A stretch of 58,833 nt of DNA from Ruminiclostridium sp. (GTDB lineage Bacteria > Bacillota > Clostridia > Oscillospirales > Ruminococcaceae), in the NCBI GenBank assembly GCA_017935365.1, contig JAGBHT010000033.1:89697-148529 (forward strand). Reading direction: 5' to 3'. The notes beneath the pieces were generated by a model, which ran no database searches, was not told where the DNA came from, and saw only the letters and a list, made by a program, of their open reading frames with translations. Shown piece after piece: positions 9,127-17,280 of the stretch. Positions within the stretch are counted from its first letter, which is position 1; every line of letters begins with the position of its first letter. The position numbers and the translations under genes were made by a program.

Positions 9127-11124
9127 ATGACTGTATCGACGGCTATTTTAAAAGTAGTCGCTACATTATCATCAAGTGAAAAGGGACGAAAGACAATCGG
9201 CATAGCATTGCTTACGCCCATTGTAATACTTCTTTTGGTTGTCGGCGTATTTGTTGCACTGCTAACGGGTTTGTTCAGTTTGCTTTACGGTGCAGTGCGT
9301 GATACAAGCGTCAGCCAATCGTGGAATGATATACGAAAAAATGTGGAATCCGCTCTGAGCGGTGTCAACTCCTCAATCAATACACAGGTCAAGAACGATA
9401 CATACAGTTTTATGCCGGACTTTTCGATAAACCTGTCAAAGTCTGTTCTGCAGAAAACTTTTTCAGAGGGTAACAACTCATTTTTGCTACTGTATGATAC
9501 AAAAGAAGTCAATGACAGCGTGGCAAAAGCAAAGAAGTATATAGATAAGCTGAAAAAGGTAAAATCACAGAAAGAGCTTGAACAGCTTAACGAAGAAATT
9601 GATTTGAGCGGCTACAAATATTCTGACCTTGCGAAAGATAAGGAATTCCGGGACGATAAATCGTATGATATGAGCAAATACAGTCAGAGTACGGTACAGC
9701 TGATAAACACACTCGTCAAGCCCGAAATGCCGACATACGACTATGACGAAGAAACCGTAACAATTGACGGCGTAAAGGCAAAAAAGCAGATACTTACTGT
9801 GCATAAGGAAAACAAGACTCAGATAGTTGAATACACCTGTTACGGCGAAGGTGACATATATCTTCCGAGATTGCTTGCGTTATATCAAGCCGAAACATTC
9901 AGCCGCTTTGAAGATATGGCAGAAAGTGACGCAAGCGGACTTGATAACGATATAGCAAGTGCTATAGAAAACGTCAGCTCAGACGAAAGCGGCGGTGCAA
10001 CGGCAGACGGTTTTGACGTTGCTTGTCTTAACGTGTTCCAGGCACAGGAGATAGGACAGATATTCGAGAGAGCGGCTCTTGAGGGTAAATTTTCCGCAAA
10101 AGTCAGCACGGAAAAGACCGGTACTACAGAAAAACTGTCAATAACGGTAAAAACACCGTCTGAAGATGACTGGTACGAAATGTTCAATGTAGACGAGAAG
10201 TACAGGGATTACACCAAAGAAAATACGCAGATAATTGAGCGTATCTTATCCGACGCACAGATAAATAATTTGTACATATCGGTAGACAGCACAGCTCAAC
10301 GTGCATTGTTCGTGTACTTTCAAGGCTTTTTCAATCTCCCGGTCGAAGCAGATGATTTAAAGGAAAACACAAACGGTATCCTTACAACGCTGAATGACTT
10401 TGAAACAATACACAGCCGTGGCACAAGCACGATAGGAAAAGCATACGAATCGGGTATAACACTGTATCTGAATGATGAGGATACCGAGGTCAGAGCGGAG
10501 ATACTTCCCAATGTAGGCGAGTGCATACAGGATGTGTATATCTATGACGTTTATGACGCAGAAAAACGCAAGGTAGTAAAAGATAAGCCAAATTATACAT
10601 ACAACTGCTCGGCGGTACAGCTTGCGTACATAATTGATACGGACGTGTTTGCAGAGGAATACGGCTTTGATTTTCCGACTATCGTAACAACCACAGGTAC
10701 GGAGATAAAGCACGATGACGGTGTTCTGACGCTGATGATAGAATACAGCTGTCTTGACAGGCTTGAAACTATTTCGGAGCAGGACATAGGATTGTCGCTG
10801 TATGACGTATACGACAAAGACGAGAAGATAGTAATAGGCTATGCTCACTCCGGCAAACACAGCAAGGAAAAGGACGAGGGCTTATCAGCGACAGGCTGGA
10901 GCCATACATTCGGAAGTGAGATAATACCGCATTTGTGCGTCAAAACTGCGTTTGTAGACGGAGAGGTAACGCCTCCGGAGCTTGATAATCCGCATATCTA
11001 TGATGGCTTATCGGTGCGTTTTGTCGGAGCAAAGGTAAATCCTTTGCTTTGGTTTAAGGCTTACAGGACGGACGTTAACAAGGACCTGCTTGACAGCATA
11101 AGTGCAATACAGGTGAAAAAATAA
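9127..11124 (+). CDS. Unrecognised single-TM conjugation-module protein
   Basis: A 665-residue protein with a basic N terminus, one strong membrane helix (about residues 27-51) and a long, charged, presumably extracytoplasmic part. I recognise no catalytic motif: there is no CHAP, NlpC/P60 or lysozyme signature, although its position after virB4 is where other Gram-positive elements carry channel or cell-wall hydrolase proteins. The C-terminal 130 residues are rich in Gly, Trp and Pro and may form a compact domain. It starts one base after the virB4 stop with GGGAGG as ribosome binding site. It could be a VirB8- or VirB6-like channel subunit by position only. Confidence 0.75.
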   Translation: MTVSTAILKVVATLSSSEKGRKTIGIALLTPIVILLLVVGVFVALLTGLFSLLYGAVRDTSVSQSWNDIRKNVESALSGVNSSINTQVKNDTYSFMPDFSINLSKSVLQKTFSEGNNSFLLLYDTKEVNDSVAKAKKYIDKLKKVKSQKELEQLNEEIDLSGYKYSDLAKDKEFRDDKSYDMSKYSQSTVQLINTLVKPEMPTYDYDEETVTIDGVKAKKQILTVHKENKTQIVEYTCYGEGDIYLPRLLALYQAETFSRFEDMAESDASGLDNDIASAIENVSSDESGGATADGFDVACLNVFQAQEIGQIFERAALEGKFSAKVSTEKTGTTEKLSITVKTPSEDDWYEMFNVDEKYRDYTKENTQIIERILSDAQINNLYISVDSTAQRALFVYFQGFFNLPVEADDLKENTNGILTTLNDFETIHSRGTSTIGKAYESGITLYLNDEDTEVRAEILPNVGECIQDVYIYDVYDAEKRKVVKDKPNYTYNCSAVQLAYIIDTDVFAEEYGFDFPTIVTTTGTEIKHDDGVLTLMIEYSCLDRLETISEQDIGLSLYDVYDKDEKIVIGYAHSGKHSKEKDEGLSATGWSHTFGSEIIPHLCVKTAFVDGEVTPPELDNPHIYDGLSVRFVGAKVNPLLWFKAYRTDVNKDLLDSISAIQVKK

Positions 11125-11139
11125 AAGGAGAATTTGATT

Positions 11140-11826
11140 ATGGGAAATGAAGAAAAGCTGTTTGATACATTCGGTGAATATCTTGACAAATGCGGTGACG
11201 TGGAATTTGATTTTTTCTGCGATGACCTGTATTGTGACCATACTGTAGTATGGAACAGCTATAATGACAAGCTGACAGAAAAAGCAAAGGAAAAATGGAA
11301 TAAACTGCTCGGCTCAAAATATGAAGTTACTTACTCCGATGATAAGTATCGTATCAGACAGATAAACATACCCGATGAAAATCTGCGTAAATCCTGCCTT
11401 GATTTTGCGTATGCACAGGCGGGATATATTCCGGCATCAGAGTACGATGAGCTGTTTTGTAGCGAAAACCGCATTTGCATAGGTAATTGTTATGTAAATT
11501 TCGGGATCAAAACAACATCGCTGTCCGGAGAAACAAGACAGGATTGCGAAAATCTGAATATGACGGACTGTATGACGCTGTACGGACGAATAGCAATGAA
11601 CAATCCTGTCAGCTGTGAAACAGCACTGACTGTCAATGCAGTGAGCGTAACAGGAAATACAACCGTACCGCTGATAGTATGCAGAAAAGGTACTTTCAGC
11701 TATGTGAACAATTGGCAGACTGATAAATTACTCGGAAATGAGAAAATGTTTAAGATGATAGCTGATAAGGCGAAGATCGAAGCTAAATCCTACAACAAAT
11801 TTGAAGAAGAAGAACCGGAGGTATAA
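11140..11826 (+). CDS. Unrecognised acidic soluble protein of the conjugative element
   Basis: A soluble protein of about 228 residues with no signal peptide or membrane helix, rich in Asp, Glu, Cys and Tyr. It has about nine cysteines, including a FFCDDLYCDH cluster near residues 25-34. The ATG at 11140 is preferred over the upstream TTG at 11134 because AAGGAG lies at 11124-11129. It sits between the single-TM protein and the CpaE-like ATPase, with its stop three bases before the next start, so it is translated with the conjugation module. I do not recognise the family; metal binding through the cysteines is possible but unproven. Confidence 0.7.
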   Translation: MGNEEKLFDTFGEYLDKCGDVEFDFFCDDLYCDHTVVWNSYNDKLTEKAKEKWNKLLGSKYEVTYSDDKYRIRQINIPDENLRKSCLDFAYAQAGYIPASEYDELFCSENRICIGNCYVNFGIKTTSLSGETRQDCENLNMTDCMTLYGRIAMNNPVSCETALTVNAVSVTGNTTVPLIVCRKGTFSYVNNWQTDKLLGNEKMFKMIADKAKIEAKSYNKFEEEEPEV

Positions 11827-11828
11827 AA

Positions 11829-12965
11829 ATGTTTTTATTCCCGCTTTTAATGGTAGAAAAGAAACGTCAGACAATGCTCAGCGAGATACGCAAAGAGCTT
11901 GAGATGAATCAGAAGATAACAACAGTGAACAATCTTTCGTATTTCATCAAGGAAGAGCTGAAATATTATGAGTACATCACTCATATCATAATCGACCTTG
12001 AATTTATCGAGGAAAAGGGTGATGAATTCCTTACGAGCTTAAAGGCTCTTGTGATGGCAACGGACGTGCCGATAATCATATACGCCGAAGGAGTATATCC
12101 CGGTGATATGCTGCTGTCGGAAATAGCAAGACAGGGACTTGCAAATATCATAGGCGAAACGCCCAAAACGTTGAAGCAAATAAGCCGTAACAAAATGCAG
12201 AAAGACCTGCGTGAAGCACTGATAAAGTCAACCGCAGACCGCAGAATAGGACTCAGAGAAGAACGTCAGAGAAGATTTGACGTTACATATATCCCGGTAC
12301 AGAAAGGCAATAACAATGCAATACCGAATTACAACAACTGCGACCTGCATTTATCAATCGGTTTATTCGGAGCAATGCGTCGTGTCGGTACTACAACATA
12401 CGCAATACAGCTTGCAGAGTATTTCACAGCAAGAGGAGCAAAGGTAGCGTTCTTCAGCAAGAACGAACTTACTGACGGCGATCTGAACATTCTCCAGGAA
12501 ACATACAAGGAAGAAACGGTGTCAAAGGGAACGTATTTCACATATCGTAACATCGACTTCTATTTCTTCGGCAGAGTGCCGGAGAACTGGGGAATCTACA
12601 ATGTTGTAATCAATGATTACGGCACAGACACAGAGCAGATTGACAACTGGCTGTCCTGTCACTACAGATATATTGTGAGCGGTTTCAACGAAACCGACAT
12701 AATACAGCTTATGTCACTGCTCGAAACTGACAAGAATGATACAAAGCGGCTAATAGGCAGAGATTACAGAATAGCGTTCAATTTCGGAGATCCGTCAATG
12801 TGTGGTGAACAGTACAGGTATCTTTGTTCAAATCTTGCAACTTCGGCAAGAATTACGATGAACGGCTTTCTTCCGTACAAGTTTAATTTGCCGCAGTGGT
12901 TTTTACAGACGTGTGACACGGAATTTGAAAACTACAGAATGTATATCTCAAACATAAAGAGATAA
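11829..12965 (+). CDS. CpaE/MinD-like P-loop protein with receiver-like N domain
   Basis: A 378-residue protein in two parts. Residues 1-150 have alternating hydrophobic strands and helices with IIIDLEFIEE and VPIIIYAEG segments, resembling the atypical receiver domain of CpaE/TadZ localisation proteins. Residues 175-378 look like a MinD/ParA ATPase: GLFGAMRRVGTTTYAIQLAEYF-type sequence at about 177-198 occupies the Walker A position, but the canonical KGGxGKS/T is changed to GAMRRVGTTT, lacking the usual lysines. It may bind nucleotide poorly or use the arginines. By analogy with CpaE/TadZ it could place the conjugation apparatus at a cell site. Upstream ribosome binding site is GGAGG. Confidence 0.65.
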   Translation: MFLFPLLMVEKKRQTMLSEIRKELEMNQKITTVNNLSYFIKEELKYYEYITHIIIDLEFIEEKGDEFLTSLKALVMATDVPIIIYAEGVYPGDMLLSEIARQGLANIIGETPKTLKQISRNKMQKDLREALIKSTADRRIGLREERQRRFDVTYIPVQKGNNNAIPNYNNCDLHLSIGLFGAMRRVGTTTYAIQLAEYFTARGAKVAFFSKNELTDGDLNILQETYKEETVSKGTYFTYRNIDFYFFGRVPENWGIYNVVINDYGTDTEQIDNWLSCHYRYIVSGFNETDIIQLMSLLETDKNDTKRLIGRDYRIAFNFGDPSMCGEQYRYLCSNLATSARITMNGFLPYKFNLPQWFLQTCDTEFENYRMYISNIKR

Positions 12966-12978
12966 CGGAGGTGGCAGT

Positions 12979-14163
12979 ATGGCACATCTTGAAGAAGATA
13001 TAATTGAACGAGCAAAAAATACCGATATGATAGCCCTTCTCGAAAGCGAGGAGGGCTTTTCCTTTAAAAGCACTTATGGGGAAAGGGAATTCAAGTGCAT
13101 CGAGCATAACAGCCTTGTTGTAAACGGAAACCGACGCAGATGGTACTGGAACAGCCGACAGGTCGGCGGAAACAATGCAATTGATTATCTTGTAAAGATA
13201 CGGGGTATGAATTTCAGAGATGCGGTATTACATCTTGTCGGTGAACGGGAACAAACGGTGTATGCGCCGATAAAGAAACCTGTAACGGAAAACGTATCTA
13301 TATCAAAGCCCGTAAGATTTGTTCTGCCGGAACAGGCTCATTTCCCGGACGGCAGACGAAATTACAGTAATATCATTGCTTATCTTAACAAGGGCAGAGG
13401 AATTGATATGAACATCATCAATACACTGATAGCTTCCGGTAAGATCTATCAGGGAGTGCAGTACAACGGTTTGCATATAGTCGGATACAACGATGAGGGA
13501 ATGGCTTTTTATCGCTTTAATGATAACCGTGACTGGATTGATTATAGATTGCAAACGCTGAGAGCTTCACCGACAGCAACAGATACATATCAAGCTGAAG
13601 CTGTTTCTTCAAAATATGTTGATAAAATTCTTCTGAAGGATAACACAAAAATATTTAAGAATAATCTTGTTGTATCGACCGGGAAAAACGCTCAAGGTGA
13701 AATATCCTATGCAGCATTCCGCATAGCAAGCACAAATTACAGATTCCGGGGAGAAGTAGCCGGGAGCGATAAGGCAAGCGGCTTTCTGATTGAGAGCGAG
13801 GGTATGAACGATTGTGTGTATGTTTTTGAATCGTTCATCGACGCTATGAGCCACGCCAACCTGTACAATATAAAGTACGGAAATAAGGACGCCTGGAAAC
13901 TGCACAACAGGCTTGCTCTCGGCGGAACAGCCGATACGGCTCTTATGGAGCTGTTGAAGCGTAAACCGAATATCCGCAATATTTGTCTGTGCCTGGATAA
14001 TGATAGTGCAGGACACACTGCGGCAAAGGAAATAGCAGGTAAGCTCAGAAGTATGGGATATGTGAATATCTATGAACGTTATTCCAATGAAAAAGATTAC
14101 AACGATGAGCTTAAAAAGATTAAATCAATTATAAACGAACAGGCAGAAGAAAACGAACAGTAA
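12979..14163 (+). CDS. Toprim-domain primase-like protein (DUF3991/TOPRIM type)
   Basis: A 394-residue DnaG-like protein found in mobile elements. The first 100 residues resemble the CHC2 zinc-finger region of primases (aromatic RRRWYW strand, then NAIDYLVKIRGMNFRDAV helix) but the zinc cysteines are missing. A Toprim fold follows, with the conserved glutamate in VFESFIDAMSH (near residue 285) and the metal-binding aspartates in CLDNDSAG (near 340). It probably acts in priming of conjugative or vegetative replication of the element, though many of these proteins lack an obvious polymerase core and may be accessory. The ribosome binding site CGGAGG sits nine bases before the ATG. Confidence 0.8.
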   Translation: MAHLEEDIIERAKNTDMIALLESEEGFSFKSTYGEREFKCIEHNSLVVNGNRRRWYWNSRQVGGNNAIDYLVKIRGMNFRDAVLHLVGEREQTVYAPIKKPVTENVSISKPVRFVLPEQAHFPDGRRNYSNIIAYLNKGRGIDMNIINTLIASGKIYQGVQYNGLHIVGYNDEGMAFYRFNDNRDWIDYRLQTLRASPTATDTYQAEAVSSKYVDKILLKDNTKIFKNNLVVSTGKNAQGEISYAAFRIASTNYRFRGEVAGSDKASGFLIESEGMNDCVYVFESFIDAMSHANLYNIKYGNKDAWKLHNRLALGGTADTALMELLKRKPNIRNICLCLDNDSAGHTAAKEIAGKLRSMGYVNIYERYSNEKDYNDELKKIKSIINEQAEENEQ

Positions 14164-14187
14164 AATTTAATAAAGGAGGATAACCCA

Positions 14188-15075
14188 ATGCAGAAAAGCT
14201 ACTTTGTATTGCCTAATACAGCATTCGGCTTATCCTCCGAAGAATTTTCTGTCCTTGCTTATCTGCTGTCAATTCCAACGGCAAAAAAACGTGTCAGACA
14301 GCAGACCATAGCAGAGAAGTGCAATATAGGCAGTCGCAATACTGTAACAAAAGCAATAAACAGTCTACTTGCAAAAGGATATATATTTACAAAAATCCGC
14401 ACAAGACGTGTTAATTACTGGTATGGCACAAATATCTATTATCTTAACGAGGACGCAGTATGCGATTTTTCAAAAGGATACACATTGATACAGCGGAGCG
14501 TTTTTGAATACGGCTTATCGCCGGCACAGCTGAAGGTATATGCTTTCATTGCAAAGTCAATCAACTCAAAGCTCGGCTACTGCTGGAACAGCTATACCGA
14601 TATATCCAAAGGCACAGGTATGTCCCGTAGCACTGTAATTGCTCTAATACATCAGTTAGAATACAGAGGGCTCATAAGCAAAATCAGAAAAATGAGATAC
14701 GGCTGTCCTAAAGTTTATGCCGACAATGTTTACTGCATAAAACTGAAAAGAAAAAAGCGGATAAAAAAAGAAGTACAGCCCCGCAAAGACTGTACCTCTC
14801 AAAAATCCAATGTAAATTATAACTTACACTTTGATAATAACACAGAGCCTTTATTTTGTCAAGTCCTACTGAGCGATTTTTTGCAAACGAGGGGTAGTCC
14901 GAAATATGAGCATCTATATATTACCCAGCAAGTTAGCCACAGAAAAAGAAAAGTAAGTAAATTAAATTTACTATATAGCAGTATATATAGGATACTTAGT
15001 ACCGTTTACGCTCATTTTTCTTCAAAAAAGTCCTGCGGAAAACGAATAATGAGTAAAAATAAGGCTCCGCCTTGA
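14188..15075 (+). CDS. Two-winged-helix replication-initiator-like protein
   Basis: A 295-residue basic protein. Residues 12-75 (QQTIAEKCNIGSRNTVTKAINSL) and 115-170 (YTDISKGTGMSRSTVIALIHQL) are two similar winged-helix units joined by a linker, as in replication initiators and helix-turn-helix proteins of plasmids and conjugative elements. The C-terminal third is a Lys/Arg/Ser-rich tail without clear fold, and base use becomes AT-rich there. It follows the Toprim gene by 24 bp with AAGGAGG upstream. It could be an initiator that binds an origin or a transcriptional regulator; the sequence does not decide this. Confidence 0.7.
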   Translation: MQKSYFVLPNTAFGLSSEEFSVLAYLLSIPTAKKRVRQQTIAEKCNIGSRNTVTKAINSLLAKGYIFTKIRTRRVNYWYGTNIYYLNEDAVCDFSKGYTLIQRSVFEYGLSPAQLKVYAFIAKSINSKLGYCWNSYTDISKGTGMSRSTVIALIHQLEYRGLISKIRKMRYGCPKVYADNVYCIKLKRKKRIKKEVQPRKDCTSQKSNVNYNLHFDNNTEPLFCQVLLSDFLQTRGSPKYEHLYITQQVSHRKRKVSKLNLLYSSIYRILSTVYAHFSSKKSCGKRIMSKNKAPP

Positions 15076-15160
15076 TATTTGATGTTTTCGGCTTTTCTTT
15101 TCTGCGGCTAAACGGTAAGCCGAAGAATATTGCCGAGCATAAGATAGGATTTGAGGGTTA

Positions 15161-15181
15161 GGTGCGACACGGTGTCGCACC
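15161..15181. repeat. Perfect 21-bp palindrome, left copy flanking the HipA-like gene
   Basis: Arms GGTGCGACAC and GTGTCGCACC around a single G. An identical copy lies at 16508-16528 just after the gene. It is followed by only a weak T stretch, so it is not a good terminator. It lies about 80 bp before the kinase ribosome binding site. Confidence 0.9.
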
Positions 15182-15262
15182 CTTATGCTTTTAAACTTGC
15201 AAAACAGGGAAAAATATGATATGATTTAATAGAATTGATAGATGCAGAAAGGGGAGGGCAGT

Positions 15263-16504
15263 ATGGAATATATTTTAATGCAAAAGTCGTATCCTGTTGT
15301 GAAAATAACAATAGACGAGAATTCGGATAAATGCAAGATTGACAAAATAACTGAACTATATATGCCTGAACGTGTTCCTTTAGGTATATCGGTAAGAAAT
15401 GGCGTAGTAAATAAAGAAGAATTGAACGAGTGGTGGAGAGGCAGAGCAATTCCGCTTAGCAGAGATGGTATTGATAATGTTCTTGCTGAACTTGAAATAG
15501 CAATACCTCAAGCATTATTGAAAAAATCACTTGGTTTATCGCTTTCTGACCAGTATTGGATCTGTCCTGTCGGCAGTGAATACAGATGGGAAAAAGTAAA
15601 TTTCTTTGATAATGATTTTTCTGCGGATATGGGAAATTTGTTGTTTGGCAATCGTTCATCTGCACAACTCAATCTGATGTCGCCGGATAATACTTCGGAC
15701 GGATGGCTCAAGAAAAAATGGAAGATAATAAACGGTAAACGTTGCCTCGTCAAAGGCGGAAGCGGTCAATCGTTGCAAGAGCCTTATAATGAAGCCATTG
15801 CCTGTGCATTGATGAGAAGACTCAACATACCTCATACTGAATATTCTGTTTTTATTGAGGAAAGAAAACCGTATTGCGTTTGTGATGACTTTATTGACAG
15901 GGATACCGAGCTTATATCAGCGTGGTATATAATGAATACAGAGAAAAAGCCAAATCACATACCTGTGTATCAGCATTTTCTTAATTGTTGTGAACACCTC
16001 GGAATTTGCGGAGCAAGTGATTTTCTTGATAGAATGTTAACCGTGGATTATATCATCGCAAATGAGGACAGACATCAGAATAATTTTGGCATTATTCGTA
16101 ATGCGGACACTCTTGAATTTATCGGATTTGCTCCTATTTATGACAGTGGAACGTCGTTGTGGCTCGATACACCTACAGTGCTTATACCGGATCACAATGT
16201 AAAAAGTAAACCGTTTAAACCTGTTCATTCAGAGCAAATCAAACTCGTTAAATCGTTCAGTTGGTTAGATCTAAGCAAACTTGACGGCTTTGCAGATGAA
16301 TGTTATGATATTCTTAAAACAGCGAATTACATTGATGAGCAAAGAAGAAGCAATATATGTAAAGGTGTTGCTGAAAGAATACAAATGCTTACTGCTGAAA
16401 TCACCAATCGTAAAGCGAATTATTTAGATACTGCTTCAAACGATTTAAAACAAGATGTTTCTTATTCCGGTAATTCAGAAGAGAACGAAGATTTAGAACT
16501 ATAA
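15263..16504 (+). CDS. Stand-alone HipA-like serine/threonine kinase
   Basis: A 413-residue protein with the HipA C-terminal kinase layout: an ATP-binding strand with lysine (RCLVKGG, about residue 160) and a helix glutamate (EPYNEAIA), a catalytic loop NEDRHQNNFG near residue 273 and the metal-binding PIYDSGTSLW near 296. The first 130 residues are a separate region unlike classic HipA. There is no HipB-type antitoxin next to it, so it may be self-regulated or a phage-defence or stabilisation cargo kinase and not a simple toxin-antitoxin. The ATG at 15263 is chosen over 15242 because GGGGAGGG lies at 15251-15258. The gene is bracketed by two identical palindromes and followed by a strong terminator, so it forms a self-contained cassette at the right end of the element's genes. 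Confidence 0.8.
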   Translation: MEYILMQKSYPVVKITIDENSDKCKIDKITELYMPERVPLGISVRNGVVNKEELNEWWRGRAIPLSRDGIDNVLAELEIAIPQALLKKSLGLSLSDQYWICPVGSEYRWEKVNFFDNDFSADMGNLLFGNRSSAQLNLMSPDNTSDGWLKKKWKIINGKRCLVKGGSGQSLQEPYNEAIACALMRRLNIPHTEYSVFIEERKPYCVCDDFIDRDTELISAWYIMNTEKKPNHIPVYQHFLNCCEHLGICGASDFLDRMLTVDYIIANEDRHQNNFGIIRNADTLEFIGFAPIYDSGTSLWLDTPTVLIPDHNVKSKPFKPVHSEQIKLVKSFSWLDLSKLDGFADECYDILKTANYIDEQRRSNICKGVAERIQMLTAEITNRKANYLDTASNDLKQDVSYSGNSEENEDLEL

Positions 16505-16507
16505 GCA

Positions 16508-16528
16508 GGTGCGACACGGTGTCGCACC
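16508..16528. repeat. Perfect 21-bp palindrome, right copy flanking the HipA-like gene
   Basis: Same sequence as 15161-15181, three bases after the kinase stop codon. Two exact copies around a single gene suggest a cassette boundary or paired operators. Confidence 0.9.
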
Positions 16529-16550
16529 TAATACACGATTAACAAACACA

Positions 16551-16597
16551 AAAACGCCCTCTGTTAGAGCAACAGCTCCGGCAGAGGGCGTTTTTTT
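16551..16597. terminator. Strong bidirectional terminator after the kinase
   Basis: Long stem AAAACGCCCTCTG / CAGAGGGCGTTTT (16551-16563, 16582-16594) with T runs on both strands. It closes the mobile element's coding block. Confidence 0.9.
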
Positions 16598-16612
16598 ATT
16601 TCTCCTCGGATA

Positions 16613-16643
16613 GCTTTCAGAAAAAAGAAGCCTGAAAGCGTTT
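16613..16643 (+). terminator. Second terminator-like hairpin
   Basis: 8-bp stem GCTTTCAG / CTGAAAGC (16613-16620, 16632-16639) followed by GTTTTG. The T run is weak, so this may be only a structural hairpin. Confidence 0.4.
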
Positions 16644-16713
16644 TGTATATGTTTTGCACAATATAGCTACTAAAAAATCAGCATTTTTACTATAATTTTT
16701 TGTGCCTTTACCG

Positions 16714-16742
16714 TTGACAAAATTACCAAAACACGGTATAAT
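16714..16742 (+). promoter_or_regulatory. Perfect consensus sigma-A promoter of the 205-nt RNA gene
   Basis: TTGACA at 16714-16719 and TATAAT at 16737-16742 with a 17-base spacer. No ribosome binding site and start codon pair follows; a structured, terminator-ended RNA does. Predicted transcription start is near 16749. Confidence 0.85.
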
Positions 16743-16748
16743 TATCAG

Positions 16749-16953
16749 TAAGGAGTGATATATAAAAAACACTCCGCAGGAGTAGGGCTTTGGCGAGCCG
16801 TTACTCTTTTCCTCAGACGATGAAACAACCATCTACTGATATAGCGAAGTGGCTACATCTGTGTCCTATATACATATTATAGCACAGATTAAATACATTA
16901 TGCAAGAGCTTTCAGAAGATTTATGGGTATTCGTCTGATGGCTCTTGTTTTTT
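16749..16953 (+). ncRNA. Unidentified structured small RNA, about 205 nt
   Basis: Begins just after a perfect promoter and ends at an intrinsic terminator. I see five successive hairpins: GGAGTG/CACTCC (16752-57/16770-75); GAGTA/TACTC enclosing GGCT/AGCC (16780-84/16802-06); CAG..GATG/CATC..CTG (16814-22/16830-38); ATCTGTG/CACAGAT enclosing CTATA/TATAG (16857-63/16883-89); and a terminal CAAGAGC/GCTCTTG enclosing TCAGA/TCTGA (16903-09/16941-47) with a six-T tail. It is not 5S, tmRNA, RNase P or SRP RNA by eye, and lacks the long rod expected for 6S RNA. No coding frame with a start and ribosome binding site runs through it. It could be a trans-acting sRNA of the mobile element or of the host. 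Confidence 0.65.
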
Positions 16954-16954
16954 G

Positions 16955-17218
16955 TTATTGTCCAAATAAGTATTTGGGATCAAAATTGCCGGTTGCTAAA
17001 TCAAAAACTATAGCAAATACAGAAAGCAATATCATAACGACTACAAATCCTACCAAAAACAAAGCTGTTTTCTCTGTAAGCAACTTAAAAGGGTATGAAA
17101 TGATTTGTGCTAACTTTAAATATTGCCCGGCGATGCTGTGTTCAAATCGTTCTTGTTCTTGATAATATTTTTCATCGTGAACTTTACGATTTGAAAAAAA
17201 CTTTTTGATATTGTTCAT
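16955..17218 (-). CDS. Small single-TM protein of unknown function
   Basis: An 87-residue protein with a charged, aromatic N-terminal half (KVHDEKYYQEQERFEHS) and one membrane helix at about residues 49-71, then a short polar tail. I chose the ATG at 17218 over an upstream ATG at 17248 because AAAGGAG lies nine bases before it on the - strand. It is convergent with the 205-nt RNA, its stop codon abutting that RNA's terminator, and divergent from the hairpin-dense region at 17281-17600. No family is recognised. Confidence 0.6.
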   Translation of the reverse strand: MNNIKKFFSNRKVHDEKYYQEQERFEHSIAGQYLKLAQIISYPFKLLTEKTALFLVGFVVVMILLSVFAIVFDLATGNFDPKYLFGQ

Positions 17219-17280
17219 TGTGGTTTTTTCTCCTTTCTTTCGGATCAACCATAATGAATGATATATATAACAATTGAATG

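Noticed and set aside
15161..15181. Palindrome as a terminator of the winged-helix gene
   Set aside because: The stem is good but no T run follows, and the same sequence recurs after the kinase next to a separate, much stronger terminator.
16923..17162. 79-codon + strand frame
   Set aside because: It lies opposite the better supported 87-residue gene, begins inside the RNA terminator and has no ribosome binding site.
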